A stretch of 64,000 nucleotides of DNA from contig NC_080069.1 of the NCBI RefSeq assembly GCF_949987535.1, positions 41,963,269 to 42,027,268 of the forward strand, in the 5' to 3' direction. Below, in pieces: positions 52,932 to 64,000 of this stretch (positions are counted from its first letter, which is position 1; every line of letters begins with the position of its first letter). The translations under genes and the position numbers were made by a program. The DNA is from Balaenoptera acutorostrata. Lineage: Eukaryota > Chordata > Mammalia > Artiodactyla > Balaenopteridae. The notes beneath the pieces were generated by a model that searched no databases, was not told the DNA's origin, and worked only from the letters and a program-made list of their open reading frames with translations.

Positions 52932-55900
52932 AAGAATGATACTTTAGTGTTTAGCAGTAAGTCTGTTTTGAGACATAGCTATTTAACCCATTAGCTTGTC
53001 ATGAATGAATTCAATCCTGTCTCTGGCAATTAAAAGGATATAAAGTACATTACAGTAGAATAAAAATACTATTTGCATGCAGTATAATATCGTTTGACTT
53101 TAGCATCCTAATTGTTGTGTGTCTGAAGGTTACCACATGTAAGCTTAAAATTTTAGGGAAAAGTGGTGTAACGCTTCAATCTTTACTAAAAAACATCCTG
53201 AAACCATGACTCAGGATATTTTGGAATTATGGAAGTTGTGAGGTAAGCTGTGATTTTATAGTTTATATCTGTGGATAAGATAACCTGATCATATATTTCT
53301 CTTACCATTCACCATTAGAGGGTAGTGCAGCCTACACATAATTTCCTAGTGTTATTGATTACTTTTTTTCTTTTAAGACTCTAATACAGCCTCTATAAAC
53401 CTTTTAGAATTGGAAGATACTACTATAAAATCTCTTCTAATATTGAGGAAGTTACTAATAAAATGTTAGAGTTCTTTTGACTTCTTTAGGTAATAATTGA
53501 AAGTTTCATTATTCTTCTGTTACATATTATTCTTGTTAGTAATTCCATTAATTGATTTTTTTAATGGTCACATGTTCCTTGATTTCACTTTAGAACGCAT
53601 ACATGGTTTTGAGCATTTTTTGTTGTTGTTGTTTTAGGTGTTTTCTTGAAAGGTCAGGGAAATGAAATCCATCTCTGAGAAAACCACATCTAAGTAACTC
53701 TGACTATATTAATAATATAGTCCTCAACTATGCACACAAGCACAAAATTGATTTGTTGTTAGACAGATGATAGAAATTCTTTTAAAGTTATTTACAAACC
53801 ACTGTCACTGTTTTTAGATTAAAATTTAAATGACTGCAAATATAGACTGAGTATTAATTATATGTTTGAAAGTGGAAAACATGTACTTTTGGACTGATTT
53901 CAATTTTTTTTTACCCATTGATTTATTTGGAGGATAGTTTTATGCAAATGAGAAAGCAGATACAAATGGTACACCCTGTTCTTAAGATACTACCAGCAAC
54001 TGGTAGTGGAGGGAAAAATAATTTTTATAAACTATTCATGCTTGCTTTTTCTTCTTCACTGATTTGAAAGAAAAAAATGCAGACTGACAGGATCTCATCT
54101 ATTTAATATATTTAACCCAAGTTGTATTTAAACAAGCATAGGTATGTGACATAGCATATGTTTTGTCTCTCATTATAGTTTTAGAGCTGTCTATTGTTAA
54201 ATAATTTGATGTGTAATAAAATTCACTTTGAGTAATCCTGATGATTAAGACATTTTAAACATTTGTAAATGCATTCTAATTATAATTTATTTCCTACATA
54301 ACTATTTTAAGAAATTGGTCAAAAGAATATGTAATTCACATTATCCTATGACACTTGTTAAAAATATACCAAAGTTATGTTGTATTTCTGTTAGTATTAT
54401 TATTCATTTTCTCGGGACTTGGATATTTAAATGTGCAGTGGTTATGCCATTGTTCTAGGAATTTAGAAAAACTTTTTTCTGGAGAGTTAAAAAAATAAGT
54501 CTGAAAAAAATTATCATTTCAACTCTAAAATGAGATATGTTTTCTACTCCTAAAAATGTACTAATTTTTGTTACCTTGTATGCTCAATAATTGACTTAAT
54601 TCTTTCCATATTTAATATGTCACTTATGCCAAGAGATTTTTTCCCATGGGTACTCTAAAATTCCCAACCTCTGTCGAGAGCAAAGGCATGGTATCTTAGC
54701 CATCCCCTTTTAAGTCAGGAGTTTACTGGGTAAAATTCAAAAAAGAAGAGATGTTTACTTTATTGCTTGGTGAGGATGAGTACTTGAACTGCCTGTATAT
54801 TTCTGTAGCTGCTAGCTAAATGTGTTCTCAGGTTAATTTCGTCATTCTCCCTTTTCTTTCTCCATCCATCTTGGTTAAGTGTTATTAATCTCAGTGTTTT
54901 CTTTTCAGTCCCAGTTCTTTTTAATCTCTCTCACCCTAAAACAATTGGAATAAAAATGACACTTGTAGGAGTAGAAGGTGGGAACAATTAAATTTTCTTC
55001 TTTGGATGTCCAGGAGATGTTACACTGTTATATCAGTACCCTCCCCATTATTCGCTGCAATAGTCAAGAAGATCCCAAGAGAATTCTAGACAAGCAGAGT
55101 GAATAATAGAATAGGTGCTCTTAAAAACCTCAAATAATCATGCCTTTAAGGAATATTACTTGATCCTTAAAGTTTTTTTGTTTTTAATTTTAACTTGTTG
55201 CCTTTTTAAGTGTCAGTGCTTCTGGATAGAGTATCACATAGCTACTCCTTTCTCTTTAGTCCCACTTTTATCAGGCCTTCCCAACTCCAGTCCTTCTAAT
55301 GCCACTGAATAACTTTAAAAATTTTAGTGATCATCATATGTCTTGCAGTCTAAAAGGTCAAGTCTTCAATAAGCCTAAATAGACTACCTCTAGAAGAGAA
55401 TGCAAGAAGTTGTAACAGTGGTTGCCAAAGGGTGGGGAAGAAGGGGTTCCTGGGACAGGGATAGGAGAAAGGCTTACTTTTCACAATATAAGCTGTTGAA
55501 TTTTCTATCTAGTCTATGTACTACCTATTAAAATTTTATATTAAAAAGAAAAAGCACTGGGTGAGAGAAAGAACCGGGGAAGAACCCCAGTCCTGTGTGG
55601 CTCCACAGCCTGTTTCTTTTTTATTGGGCTGTGCTTTCAGCATGTCTGCCTTGGATATATGAGCTTGTATAAATAATTTATTCATTTTAGATCCTAATTA
55701 TATTAGCTAAAAAGTAAGATGTGGGATCTGTTGATTTCTAAAATGATGATAAGTGGTCAGTGTGTGATTGAAATAAATATTATATGCTAAAAAATGAACC
55801 CTGTAGTTAATACTACCAAAACACAGGAGAATAGCAATAATAGATCATTAAATTCTAAAAACAAATTCTCCCTAGCTTTAAAAAATCTCACCTAAAATCT

Positions 55901-58900
55901 GACTTTACCTAAGCAATTCAGCCTATATCCTACCCCTCTCAATGTCCTGAATCCATTTTTCTTCCCATGCCTTTCCTTATTCATGTTTATTATATTTGTT
56001 AGCTCTCTTGGTTATAAGTAACAGAAGCTGAACTCAACTGAGCATAAGCAAGAAAGGAGACACTTACTTGGTTCATATAGCCAAACCATGGAAGAATAGG
56101 GAAAGAACTGGCCTCATAGTTACTGGAGCCATGGATTTTATATAGCCTTAGGATAGTTCATTTTTCTCCCAAGTCTCAGTTGCCATTTATGGCCTCACCT
56201 CATGGCAGTTCACATGGTTACTGGGGGACCTCAGGGTTATATCATTATAGGATTTCCTATAAACTATTAATTAGCTCTTGAGGCTTGATAGAGTGAAGTT
56301 CAGGTGTTTTTTGTTGTTGTTTGTTTTTTGGAGAAGAAGGGAGCAAAAGTATTTCCTGGGTGGTGTGTCACACTTCCTGTCATCTCAGCATCAGGGGGCA
56401 TATAATGTCTGGTTATTGTTATGTTAAAATTGATGAGTGGTTCTATCATTCTCCAGTAAAAGGAATCACAATTTCTTGGAGAAATGGCTCTGCTTCTAGG
56501 GCTGCAACAGGGTATATAGAAGATGAGTCCGGAGCATCTTGTAGTGCCAGAAAATAAGGAAGTGCTCAAAAAAACAAAAGGATAGGCTTGGGGCATATCA
56601 GAGGGACATAGGAACCAACCTGGAATACTTTGCAATGGCCAGAGCTGGGACAATATGAGAAACAAAATAAAATCCCTGAGTTGATACTAATATAAATAAG
56701 TTATTTGAATAAATGAGAGACAAGAGACAAATCTCCCATATAGAAAATTTGCAGTAACTTATATGATTTATTCCCCCCCCAGGAGAGGGAGCTTAACTCC
56801 CTCCGCTCCCCTTGAGTGTGGCCTGTATTTAGTAACTTGCTTCTAAAGATAAAGTACAGAAAGGGAGGGAAAATAACTACACTGGAGAAACCTGGCAAAC
56901 ACAGCCTTGACCAGGTGATCAATGTTATATTATTAGTGATAAATCATGTTGATAGCATGTACCCTTGATACGATGTGAAGAGAATGGCCTATTCCTCTGT
57001 GGGTTTCCCCCTAAAAACACATGTCTAATCATGAGAAAAACATCAAACAAACCCATGTCAAGGGATGTTCTACAAAATACCTGACCAGTATACCAGTATG
57101 ACTTGAAAATATCAAGGTCATCTAAAACAAAGTCTGAGAAAATGTCATGGGTCAGAGAAGGCTAAGGAGACAGGGTAACTAAATGTAATATATCCTGGAT
57201 GGGATCTTGGAACAGAAAAAAGACATTAGGGAAGAACTGCTTCTAGGGAAATCCAGATAAAGTGTGGAGTCTAATTATAGTAATATACCAATGTTGGTTC
57301 CTTAGTTGTAACAAATGTACCATAATAATGTAAGAAGTTATCAACCGGGGAAACTGGGTGAGAGATATATGGAAACTTTGTACTATGTGAAACTTTTCTG
57401 TAAATCTAAGACTATTCTGCAATTAAAAGTTTATTTTAAAAATTGATTAGTGGGTTCAGGTTTGTGAGCCAATATAAAGTTTCCCATCTGACTTTCACAT
57501 GATGCTTTTAGTAGCTATTAATGATTTTTTGCTTGATCATAATTATTTCTTTAGAGCTTGTTCTTCATTAAATTTAAATTTATTGCTTCAGGAATACATG
57601 CATACAGTAATAATTGAATGATAAAGTTTATGAAACCAGTAGTATCCCAGCTATTGTCATTCCCTTACTACATTTTAAAGTCCTTCTCATATTTCAAGAT
57701 TGACTCTGTGTCAAGCCATGCAAGAGTATTTAGAGTTCTTCTGAACGTGCTGTGTTTTTTCATACTACCTTGTCTCCCATGTATTCTTCCCTTCCATCTT
57801 TCTCAGTGGTGTCTTGTCCGTGGATAGTTGTTAGTTCTTGTGAGGAGCAGTGAAATCAGGAACAACCTATGTCACCATCTTGATGATGTCACACCCTTTC
57901 CATCTTTTTTTATTTGGCTAACTGTGCATCAGAACTTGGCCGAAGAGTCACTTTTTCCTGGAAAGGTTCACTAATCATGGTCTTATTTAGATGCCCAAAC
58001 ATCCTGTGTATTCTTAATATCACTCAACACCCTGTTTTATCATTGTTTTGTTTCTTCACTAGAATTTGAGTTCTTGGAAGTCTACGACCATATCTTAGTG
58101 CTTTAATTTCTTTAGTAGTCCTAACTCCTTTCACATAGTAGGTAATGTAAATGAATGTTGGTTGATGAGTGAATGTTCTGCTTTCCTTCTAAAACTTTCT
58201 CTAGCCTTTTTTGGTCTGCTGCTTCTGTGTATTTTTATCACACTATAACAGAAGCATATAGGTTTTAATTCCTCTGCCAGTTCAAGCACATTGTTAGGGG
58301 CTTCATGGAGTTCTGCATTAAGAAGAATTTTAAGACTGCATCCTTGCTCAGCAAGAAAAAGTGCCACACTATCAGTTAATTATGTTTGCCATTTATAAAA
58401 GAGGAAGAAGTGGCTGCATGCTTTACAGGTATTTGCCATCCCTGATGTGTATAGAAGAGTGCTTAATTATTGTGTTTATTATTATATCATGTGTTGGTTT
58501 TTGTCTTTCACAGTAAATTGTGAGTTCCATGAGAGTAGCTGATATGTAGCATAGTACTAATTGCATAGTAAGGGTTTAACAAATAATTATTTCAAGTCAA
58601 ATTCAAGACTTGAGTTCATCAGGGTCTGTTGTAGGGGAAAGAAGAAAGTAGACTTATCCTATATATACTGTCATCTTTAATACTATGCTTATATAAAGAA
58701 CACCATTATTTTGATTTCCTTCTGGAATAAATTCAAAGCAGTCAAGTGTGGCAAAAGAGGAATAACATACAGATGGAACATTTTGAGGTTTACATGTTAC
58801 TGTATATTAAGGTATCTTAAAACTATTTTGGGGGGTTTTTTCTTTGTTTCTTTTAACTGTAAAGATGGGAGGCTATTCTTCTAAGAGTTGGCTTGGAGCC

Positions 58901-58990
58901 CTTAGAAATATGAAAAGAATTGTTAATCAGTGCATTTATACTTGTCAGTTTACTCTATAAATGATGTGTTCTTCAGATAGGAAACAGGTA
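52932..58990. other. GKAP1 intron 6, 5' part
   Basis: No exon 7 was recognised. 55990-56570 and 56950-57430 look like old interspersed repeats ('ggttataagtaacagaagct'; 'tcctggatgggatcttggaa'), families not fixed. The open frame at 56300-56665 lies in the first of these and is not considered a gene. Confidence 0.45.
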
Positions 58991-58997
58991 CTCAGTG

Positions 58998-60110
58998 GGA
59001 AGCTAGGTTTGTTTACTAATTGAACTATAATTTGCACACAATAGAAAGTACCAGTCTTAAGTGTGCAGTTTGATGAGGTTTGACAGATACATAAAGTTAT
59101 ATGACGTACATTTCTATCAAGATAAAGAACATTTTCATTACATTACAAAAAATTCCCTTCGGCCCCATCGCAGTCATTCTCTCATGCCCTCCCCTGCCCC
59201 CCACAGGCAACCACTTTTGTGATTTCTACCATCATAGATTAGTCTTGCCTCTTTATTTAAAATAAAGCATACAGTATGTTATTCTTTGGTCTGGCTCTTA
59301 CCCTCAGCAAAATGTTTGAAGATTCATCCCTGTTGTTGTGTAGGAGTGGCTTTTTCCTTTTCATTGTTAAATTATATTCTGTGGTGTAAATGTATCACAG
59401 TGTGTTTGTTTATTCATCTTGTTGATGAACATTTAGTTTGTTTCCATTTTTTGACAGTTACGAATAAGGCTGCTATGACATTTTCAAAAACAGCTTTATC
59501 AAGGTATAATTTATGGATACTATAAAAGCTATCCATTTTAAGTGTACTATTCAGTGGATTTTAGTATATTTACAGAGATGTATAGCCATTACCATAATCT
59601 AATTTTGGATTATTTCCATCATCCCCAAAAGAAACCTCGTGCCCGTTACCTATACCCCTTTTGCCCTATCCTCCCCTCTCACCTGGCCTAGGCAACCACT
59701 AATCTATGTTCTGTTTCTATATATTTGCCTATTCTGGACATTTTGTATGAATGGAGTCATAAAATATGTAGTCTTTTGTGACTTCTTACACTTAGCATGA
59801 TGGTTTTTAAGTTCATCCATGTTGTAGCATGTATCAGGACATGCTACAGTTCCTTTATATTGTTAATAGCATTCCATTGTATTTAATTTTATTTCTGTAT
59901 TCATGAGTTGGACATCTGGGTTGTTTCCACTTTTTTGGTTATTGTGAATAATGCTGCTATGAACATTTGTGTACAGGTTCTTTTATGAACATGTGTTCAA
60001 TTCCTCTTAGGTAAAAACCTAAGAATGAAATTGCTGTGTCATGGGGTAGATGTAACTGTAAGAAACTACTAAAGAGTTTTCCAAAATGGCTGTGCCATTT
60101 TGCACTTGTG
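58998..60110 (-). mobile_element. Two old L1M 3' fragments in tandem, antisense
   Basis: 58998-59480 and 59483-60110 each start with reverse L1M 3'UTR text ('actataatttgcacacaata'; 'gctttatcaaggtataattt') and proceed into ORF2-end text ('gtttccattttttgacagtt'; 'ggttgtttccacttttttgg'). The order 3'UTR-ORF2-3'UTR-ORF2 shows two insertions rather than one. Confidence 0.75.
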
Positions 60111-60300
60111 GACGTATAGGTGGGAGTTTGTGAAATAAAGAAAGTTATTTTTGCATTCCTTGCAGGGAGGCTGACAAAAGGTTTTTTATGATGCTAGTCT
60201 TAGTTCCTTGCACTAAACTTTAAATGAAAAACATTTTCAATAATTATTTGTATTCCTCTGTGCCAGTAACAGCAGAAAGTGTAATTTAAAAGCAAAATGC

Positions 60301-60511
60301 GGGACTTAACCTGGTGGTACAGTGGTTAAGCCTCTGCGCGCCCGCTGCAGGGGGCCCGGGGTCAATCCCTGGTCAGGGAACTAGATCCCGCATGCTGCAA
60401 CTAAAGAGCCCGCATGCCACAACTAAGATCCTGCACGGGACAACAAAGATCCCATGTGCCACAACTGAGACCCAGTGCAGCAAAATAAATGAATAAATAA
60501 ATACTTTTTTA
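60301..60511 (+). mobile_element. tRNA-derived SINE, diverged form, with TSD
   Basis: Head 'gggacttaacctggtggtac' and internal 'tcaatccctggtcagggaac' differ from the main CHR copies, and the B box is decayed. Direct repeat aaaagcaaaatgc at 60288-60300 and 60512-60524. Confidence 0.85.
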
Positions 60512-60527
60512 AAAAGCAAAATGCTTT

Positions 60528-61686
60528 TTACAATAATAGATTATAATAATACTTAGACATAAATCTAATAAATGATCTGTGAGACCTATATTGGGAAAAT
60601 TATAAAACTTTATTGAAAGATAGTAAAGACTTAAATGGAGACACATACCATGTTCATGGATTGGCAAACTTATTATAAAGGGGTCACTTTTCCTGAAGTT
60701 AATCTATAAAATCAGTGTAATCCCAATCAAAATCACAATTTAGTTTTTAAAATAAAAATGAAATCACTTCTAAAAATTAATGTGAAAGTGCAAAGGACCA
60801 AAAATAGCCAAAATGCTCTTGAGGAAGAAAAAGGTAGGAGGACTTGAGCAATCACATATCCAAGATTTTTTTTTATAAAACTAATAATTAATACTGTAAG
60901 GATTTGGCACAGTGATAGACAAATAGACCATTAGAACAAAATGGCCATAAACAGACCAACCATGTGTGTACCCTTGATTTATAACAGAATGATGTGGAGT
61001 ATTACTGGGAAAAGGATGTACTTTTTAGAATAAGTGGGTTTTGGGGGGCCAGCTGAATATATTTATGGAAAAAAGGGATTGGATTATTCACATCATACAC
61101 AAAAATTCATCCACAGTGGATCAAAGACCTAAAAGTCAAAGGCAGTGTTCTAATTCTTTTAGGTGCAAATATAAGAAGAATATGATTTTAGGGTAAGGAA
61201 GACACAAAACCCACTAGATTTAAATTTATACATTGAATCAAGGACTTCTTTTCATCAAAGTATATTAGAAAAGTGAAAGGATGATCTCCAGAGTAGGAAA
61301 AGATTTTTTTCCAAAGAAGAACTCAATTGAAGAATGGGTGGAAAAACAAGTACTCACAAAAGAGGATATTTACCTGTCCTTAAAAACATACAAAAAGATG
61401 TTCACCATCTTTTGTGATCAGGGAAATGCAAATTAAAACCACAGTGAGACAATTATTTATCCTCCATGTTGGCAAAAATCAGAGTCTGATGATTTGAAGT
61501 GTTGCTGAGGATACAGCATAATGAATAGTATGCTGCTTATGAAGAGGTAACCTGTTATAAACAGTTTGGTCCAACATAGTATTGGATGTCCTAGTCAGGG
61601 CAATTAGTCAAGAAGAAGAAATAAAAGGCATCCAAATTGGAAAGGAATTCATAAAACTGTCATTGTTCACAGATGACATGATATTA
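60528..61686 (+). mobile_element. Old L1M ORF2 fragments
   Basis: 60528-61510 matches the ORF2 3' part ('gtgtaatcccaatcaaaatc', 'ccaaaaatagccaaaatgct'). 61540-61686 matches the upstream RT part ('cattgttcacagatgacatg', the FADDM motif region). The order is not collinear, so at least two copies are joined. No open frame. Confidence 0.75.
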
Positions 61687-62333
61687 CAGTTGACCCTTGA
61701 CCAATGCAGGGGTCAGGGGTGACAATCCTCCGCTTAGTCAAAAATCCATGTATAGGGACTTCCCTGGTGGCGCAGTGGTTAAGAATCCGCCTGCCAATGC
61801 AGGGGACATGGGTTCGAGCCCTGGTTCGGGAAGATCCCACATGCCGCGAAGCAACTAAGCCCGTGCGCCACAACTACTGAGCCTGCACTCTAGAGCCCGC
61901 GAGCCACAACTACTGAAGCCTGTGTGCCACAACTACTGAAGCCCGCGCGCCTAGAGCCTGTGCTCTGCAACAAGAGAAGCCACCACAATGAGAAGCCTGC
62001 GTCCCGCAACAAAGAGTAGCCCCCACTCACTGCAACTAGAGAAAGCCCGCGTGCAGCAGCGAAGACCCAATGCAGCCACAAATTAAATAAATGAATAAAT
62101 AAATTTATAAAACAAAAACAAAAAACAAACAGACAAAAATCCATGTATAATATATAGTTGGCCCTCTCTATACACAGTTCCTCCATATTAGAGGTTCCTC
62201 TGTGTTTGGAGTTCTGCATTCACAGATTCAGCCAACAGTAAATCATGTAGTACTATAGTATCTACTGTTGAAAAAAAATTCACGTATAAGTGGACCCATG
62301 TGATTCAAACTCGGATTGTTCAAGGGTCAACTG
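61687..62333. mobile_element. MER2-like Tigger-type MITE with TA duplication
   Basis: The ends are inverted: 'cagttgacccttgaccaat' at 61687 and the complement of 'cagttgacccttgaacaat' ending at 62333, each flanked by TA (61685-61686, 62334-62335). This is the Tc1/mariner signature. The SINE at 61755-62133 splits it. The MER2 name is from memory. Confidence 0.8.
61755..62133 (+). mobile_element. CHR-type SINE inside the MER2-like element, with TSD
   Basis: Long form with B box GGTTCGAGCCC and an A-rich tail broken by C. Direct repeat caaaaatccatgtata at 61739-61754 and 62134-62149, itself transposon sequence. Confidence 0.94.
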
Positions 62334-62557
62334 TAATATAGAAAACCATAAAGACTTCACCAAAAAACTGTTAGAACTAATAAATGAACTTTGCAGGGTA
62401 CAAAACCAAGATACAGAAATGTTTTTCATTTCTATGCCCTAATAACGAGCTATCAGAAAAATTAAGAAAACAATCCCATTTGCAATTGTATCAGAAAAAT
62501 AAAATACCGAGGAATAAATTTAACCAAGGAGGTGAAAGACCTGTACACTGAAAACTA
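62334..62557 (+). mobile_element. L1M ORF2 segment, continuation
   Basis: Resumes the L1 RT region interrupted at 61686 ('gaacttcgcaggg'-like text, then 'aagaaaacaatcccatttgc' and 'gaggaataaatttaaccaag'). Confidence 0.75.
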
Positions 62558-62871
62558 CAGGAGTACCCTAGGAGATACTGCTGGTTTGGTTCCAGACCAC
62601 CACAATAAAGCAAATGCTGCAGTAAAATGAGTCACACGAATTTTTGGTTTCCCAGTGCATATAATTATGTTTACACTATACTGTAGTCTGTTAAGTATGC
62701 AATAGCTTTATGTCTTTTAAAATGTTCATACATTAATTAAAAAATATTTTACTGATAGAAAATGCTAACCATCATCTGACAATACAGGATTGCTATAAAC
62801 TTTCAGTTTGTCAAAAACGCAGTATCTGTGAAGCGCAATAAAGCAAAGCACAATAAAATGAGGTATACCTG
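62558..62871. mobile_element. Tigger1-derived MITE with TA duplication
   Basis: Text 'ggtttggttccagaccacca', 'gagtcacacgaatttttggt', 'tgctaaccatcatctgacaa' and the right end 'aaaatgaggtatacctg' match the Tigger1 ends. The internal transposase region is deleted. TA flanks it at 62556 and 62872. Confidence 0.85.
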
Positions 62872-62939
62872 TATTCTATTACACGGGTCCATTTATTCCT
62901 GTGCTAATATTGCAATGTGCTCATCACATCATAATGTCT

Positions 62940-63650
62940 TATATATGAAAGAGCAAGGGACAGTTGTTAGTCATTAGAAAAATCAAATTGGATCTCTACC
63001 TTCCATCATACATTAAAATCTGTTCCACACAGATTAAATACTTGTATATGAAATACAAATTATACCACCCTTAGAACTATAAAATATAGGGGAATATGTT
63101 TCTGACCTGGGGGTAGGGGAAAACTTAACAAAAACACTATAAAATGAAAGATTGTTAAATTGGGTGCTGTTCAAAATAAGTAACTTATTTTCCACAAAAA
63201 TACTAAAAAGAATTTAAAAGACAAGGCACAAATTGAGAGAAGCTATTTTCGAAACATGGAACTGATCTCTATCTCTATTAGTGTCCAGGTACATAACAAC
63301 TGTCACATGGTTAAAAAAGAGATTGTTGTCTTGTTTTCTTACTGTCTCATAGGATAAAAATTTTTTAAAATAGGTAAGAGACATCAGGCATTTTACAAAA
63401 CAGGGAAAAATTAATAGCAAAAAACATGAAAAAAATGTCCAACTTTGCTACTGTTGGAGAAATGCACATTAAGACCACACTGAGATACCATTTTTTTCCC
63501 CACTCAGCAGGTAGGCAAAAATTTTGAAGTTTGGAAATACCGAGATTCAGAGGTTATAAATCAAGGGAGTTATGGATCAGTTTACATTGGTGGAAGTGTA
63601 AATTAGTACAAATATTTTGTATAAGTTTGGTGTTCTTGGAAATTTGGATA
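62940..63650 (+). mobile_element. Old L1 ORF2 3' fragment
   Basis: Diverged L1 text: 'atctctaccttccatcatac', 'atgtccaactttgctactgt', 'aatgcacattaagaccacac'. Non-coding. Confidence 0.6.
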
Positions 63651-63664
63651 TACATTATAACCCC

Positions 63665-63880
63665 GGAGTCAATAAACTTCTGTAAAGGGACAGGTAGCAA
63701 ATATTTTAGGCTTTGGGGCATATCAAATCTTTTTCACAACTACTGAACTCTGCTACTGTAGTGTAAAAGCAGCCATAGGCAATACATAAATGAGCATGGA
63801 TGTGTTCCAATAAAATTTTATTTACAGAAAACTGCAACAGGCCCCTTTTGGGCCATAGTGTGCTGACCACTGATAAGACT
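63665..63880 (+). mobile_element. MER20-like hAT-Charlie MITE
   Basis: Text 'ctgtaaagggacaggtagca', 'atattttaggctttggggca', 'ttccaataaaattttattta', 'gggccatagtgtgctgacca' follows the common 220-bp hAT MITE. The name MER20 is from memory. Confidence 0.75.
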
Positions 63881-64000
63881 TACCAGTTCTCATATAGGTA
63901 TACATACCCTAGAGAAACCTTCCCATGTGTCCTGGGAACTGTACTTGAATGTTTATAAATGTGTAATAGCCCAGCCAAAAAAAAAAAAAAAAAAACATGG

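Noticed and set aside
56300..56665. 121-aa minus-strand frame in GKAP1 intron 6
   Set aside because: It overlaps what looks like an old interspersed repeat, with no family resemblance and no splice or promoter context.

Overview
This is a piece of nuclear mammalian DNA, almost certainly from a cetacean or a close cetartiodactyl. It is AT-rich, genes are split by GT/AG introns, and about half of what can be recognised is interspersed repeat. The diagnostic repeat is a tRNA-derived SINE of the CHR type found in whales, hippos and ruminants. It starts with 'ggcttccctggtgg', carries tRNA-like A and B boxes and ends in an A-rich tail. Fourteen copies were found, most with target-site duplications readable by eye. 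No ruminant BovB/Bov-A elements were seen, which favours a whale or dolphin. The exact species cannot be read from the sequence.

Two protein-coding genes are present, both on the + strand, head to tail, in the same order as human 9q21.32 (KIF27 then GKAP1). Positions 1-6416 are the last intron of KIF27, mostly filled by the 5' half of an antisense L1. Positions 6417-6895 are the terminal coding exon of KIF27, a kinesin-4-type ciliary protein, followed by a short 3'UTR with clustered polyadenylation signals. About 18 kb of intergenic DNA follows, holding SINEs, an antisense L1 and a long L2 remnant. A CpG island at about 25.1-26.06 kb contains the GKAP1 promoter and non-coding exon 1, whose donor is at 25650/25651. 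GKAP1 coding exons 2-6 follow at 34392-34644 (ATG at 34435), 37370-37513, 46305-46382, 49981-50104 and 52511-52533 (a 23-nt microexon). Together they encode about the first 193 residues of a protein that has 366 in human. The reading frame closes exactly across every junction. Positions 52534-64000 are GKAP1 intron 6; no further exon was recognised there, so the gene continues past the window.

The two genes are neighbours rather than partners. KIF27 works in motile-cilium construction and Hedgehog-related biology, while GKAP1 anchors cGMP-dependent protein kinase I at the Golgi. I found no RNA gene, CRISPR array or previously undescribed system. The points worth a second look are how mobile elements sit relative to GKAP1 exons (inverted SINEs around exons 5-6 and 2-3, direct L1 tails around exons 2-3, a TG/TA microsatellite just upstream of exon 2), the antisense L1 promoter facing the KIF27 terminal exon, and a nested L1 > Tigger-type transposon > SINE cluster at 60.5-63 kb.
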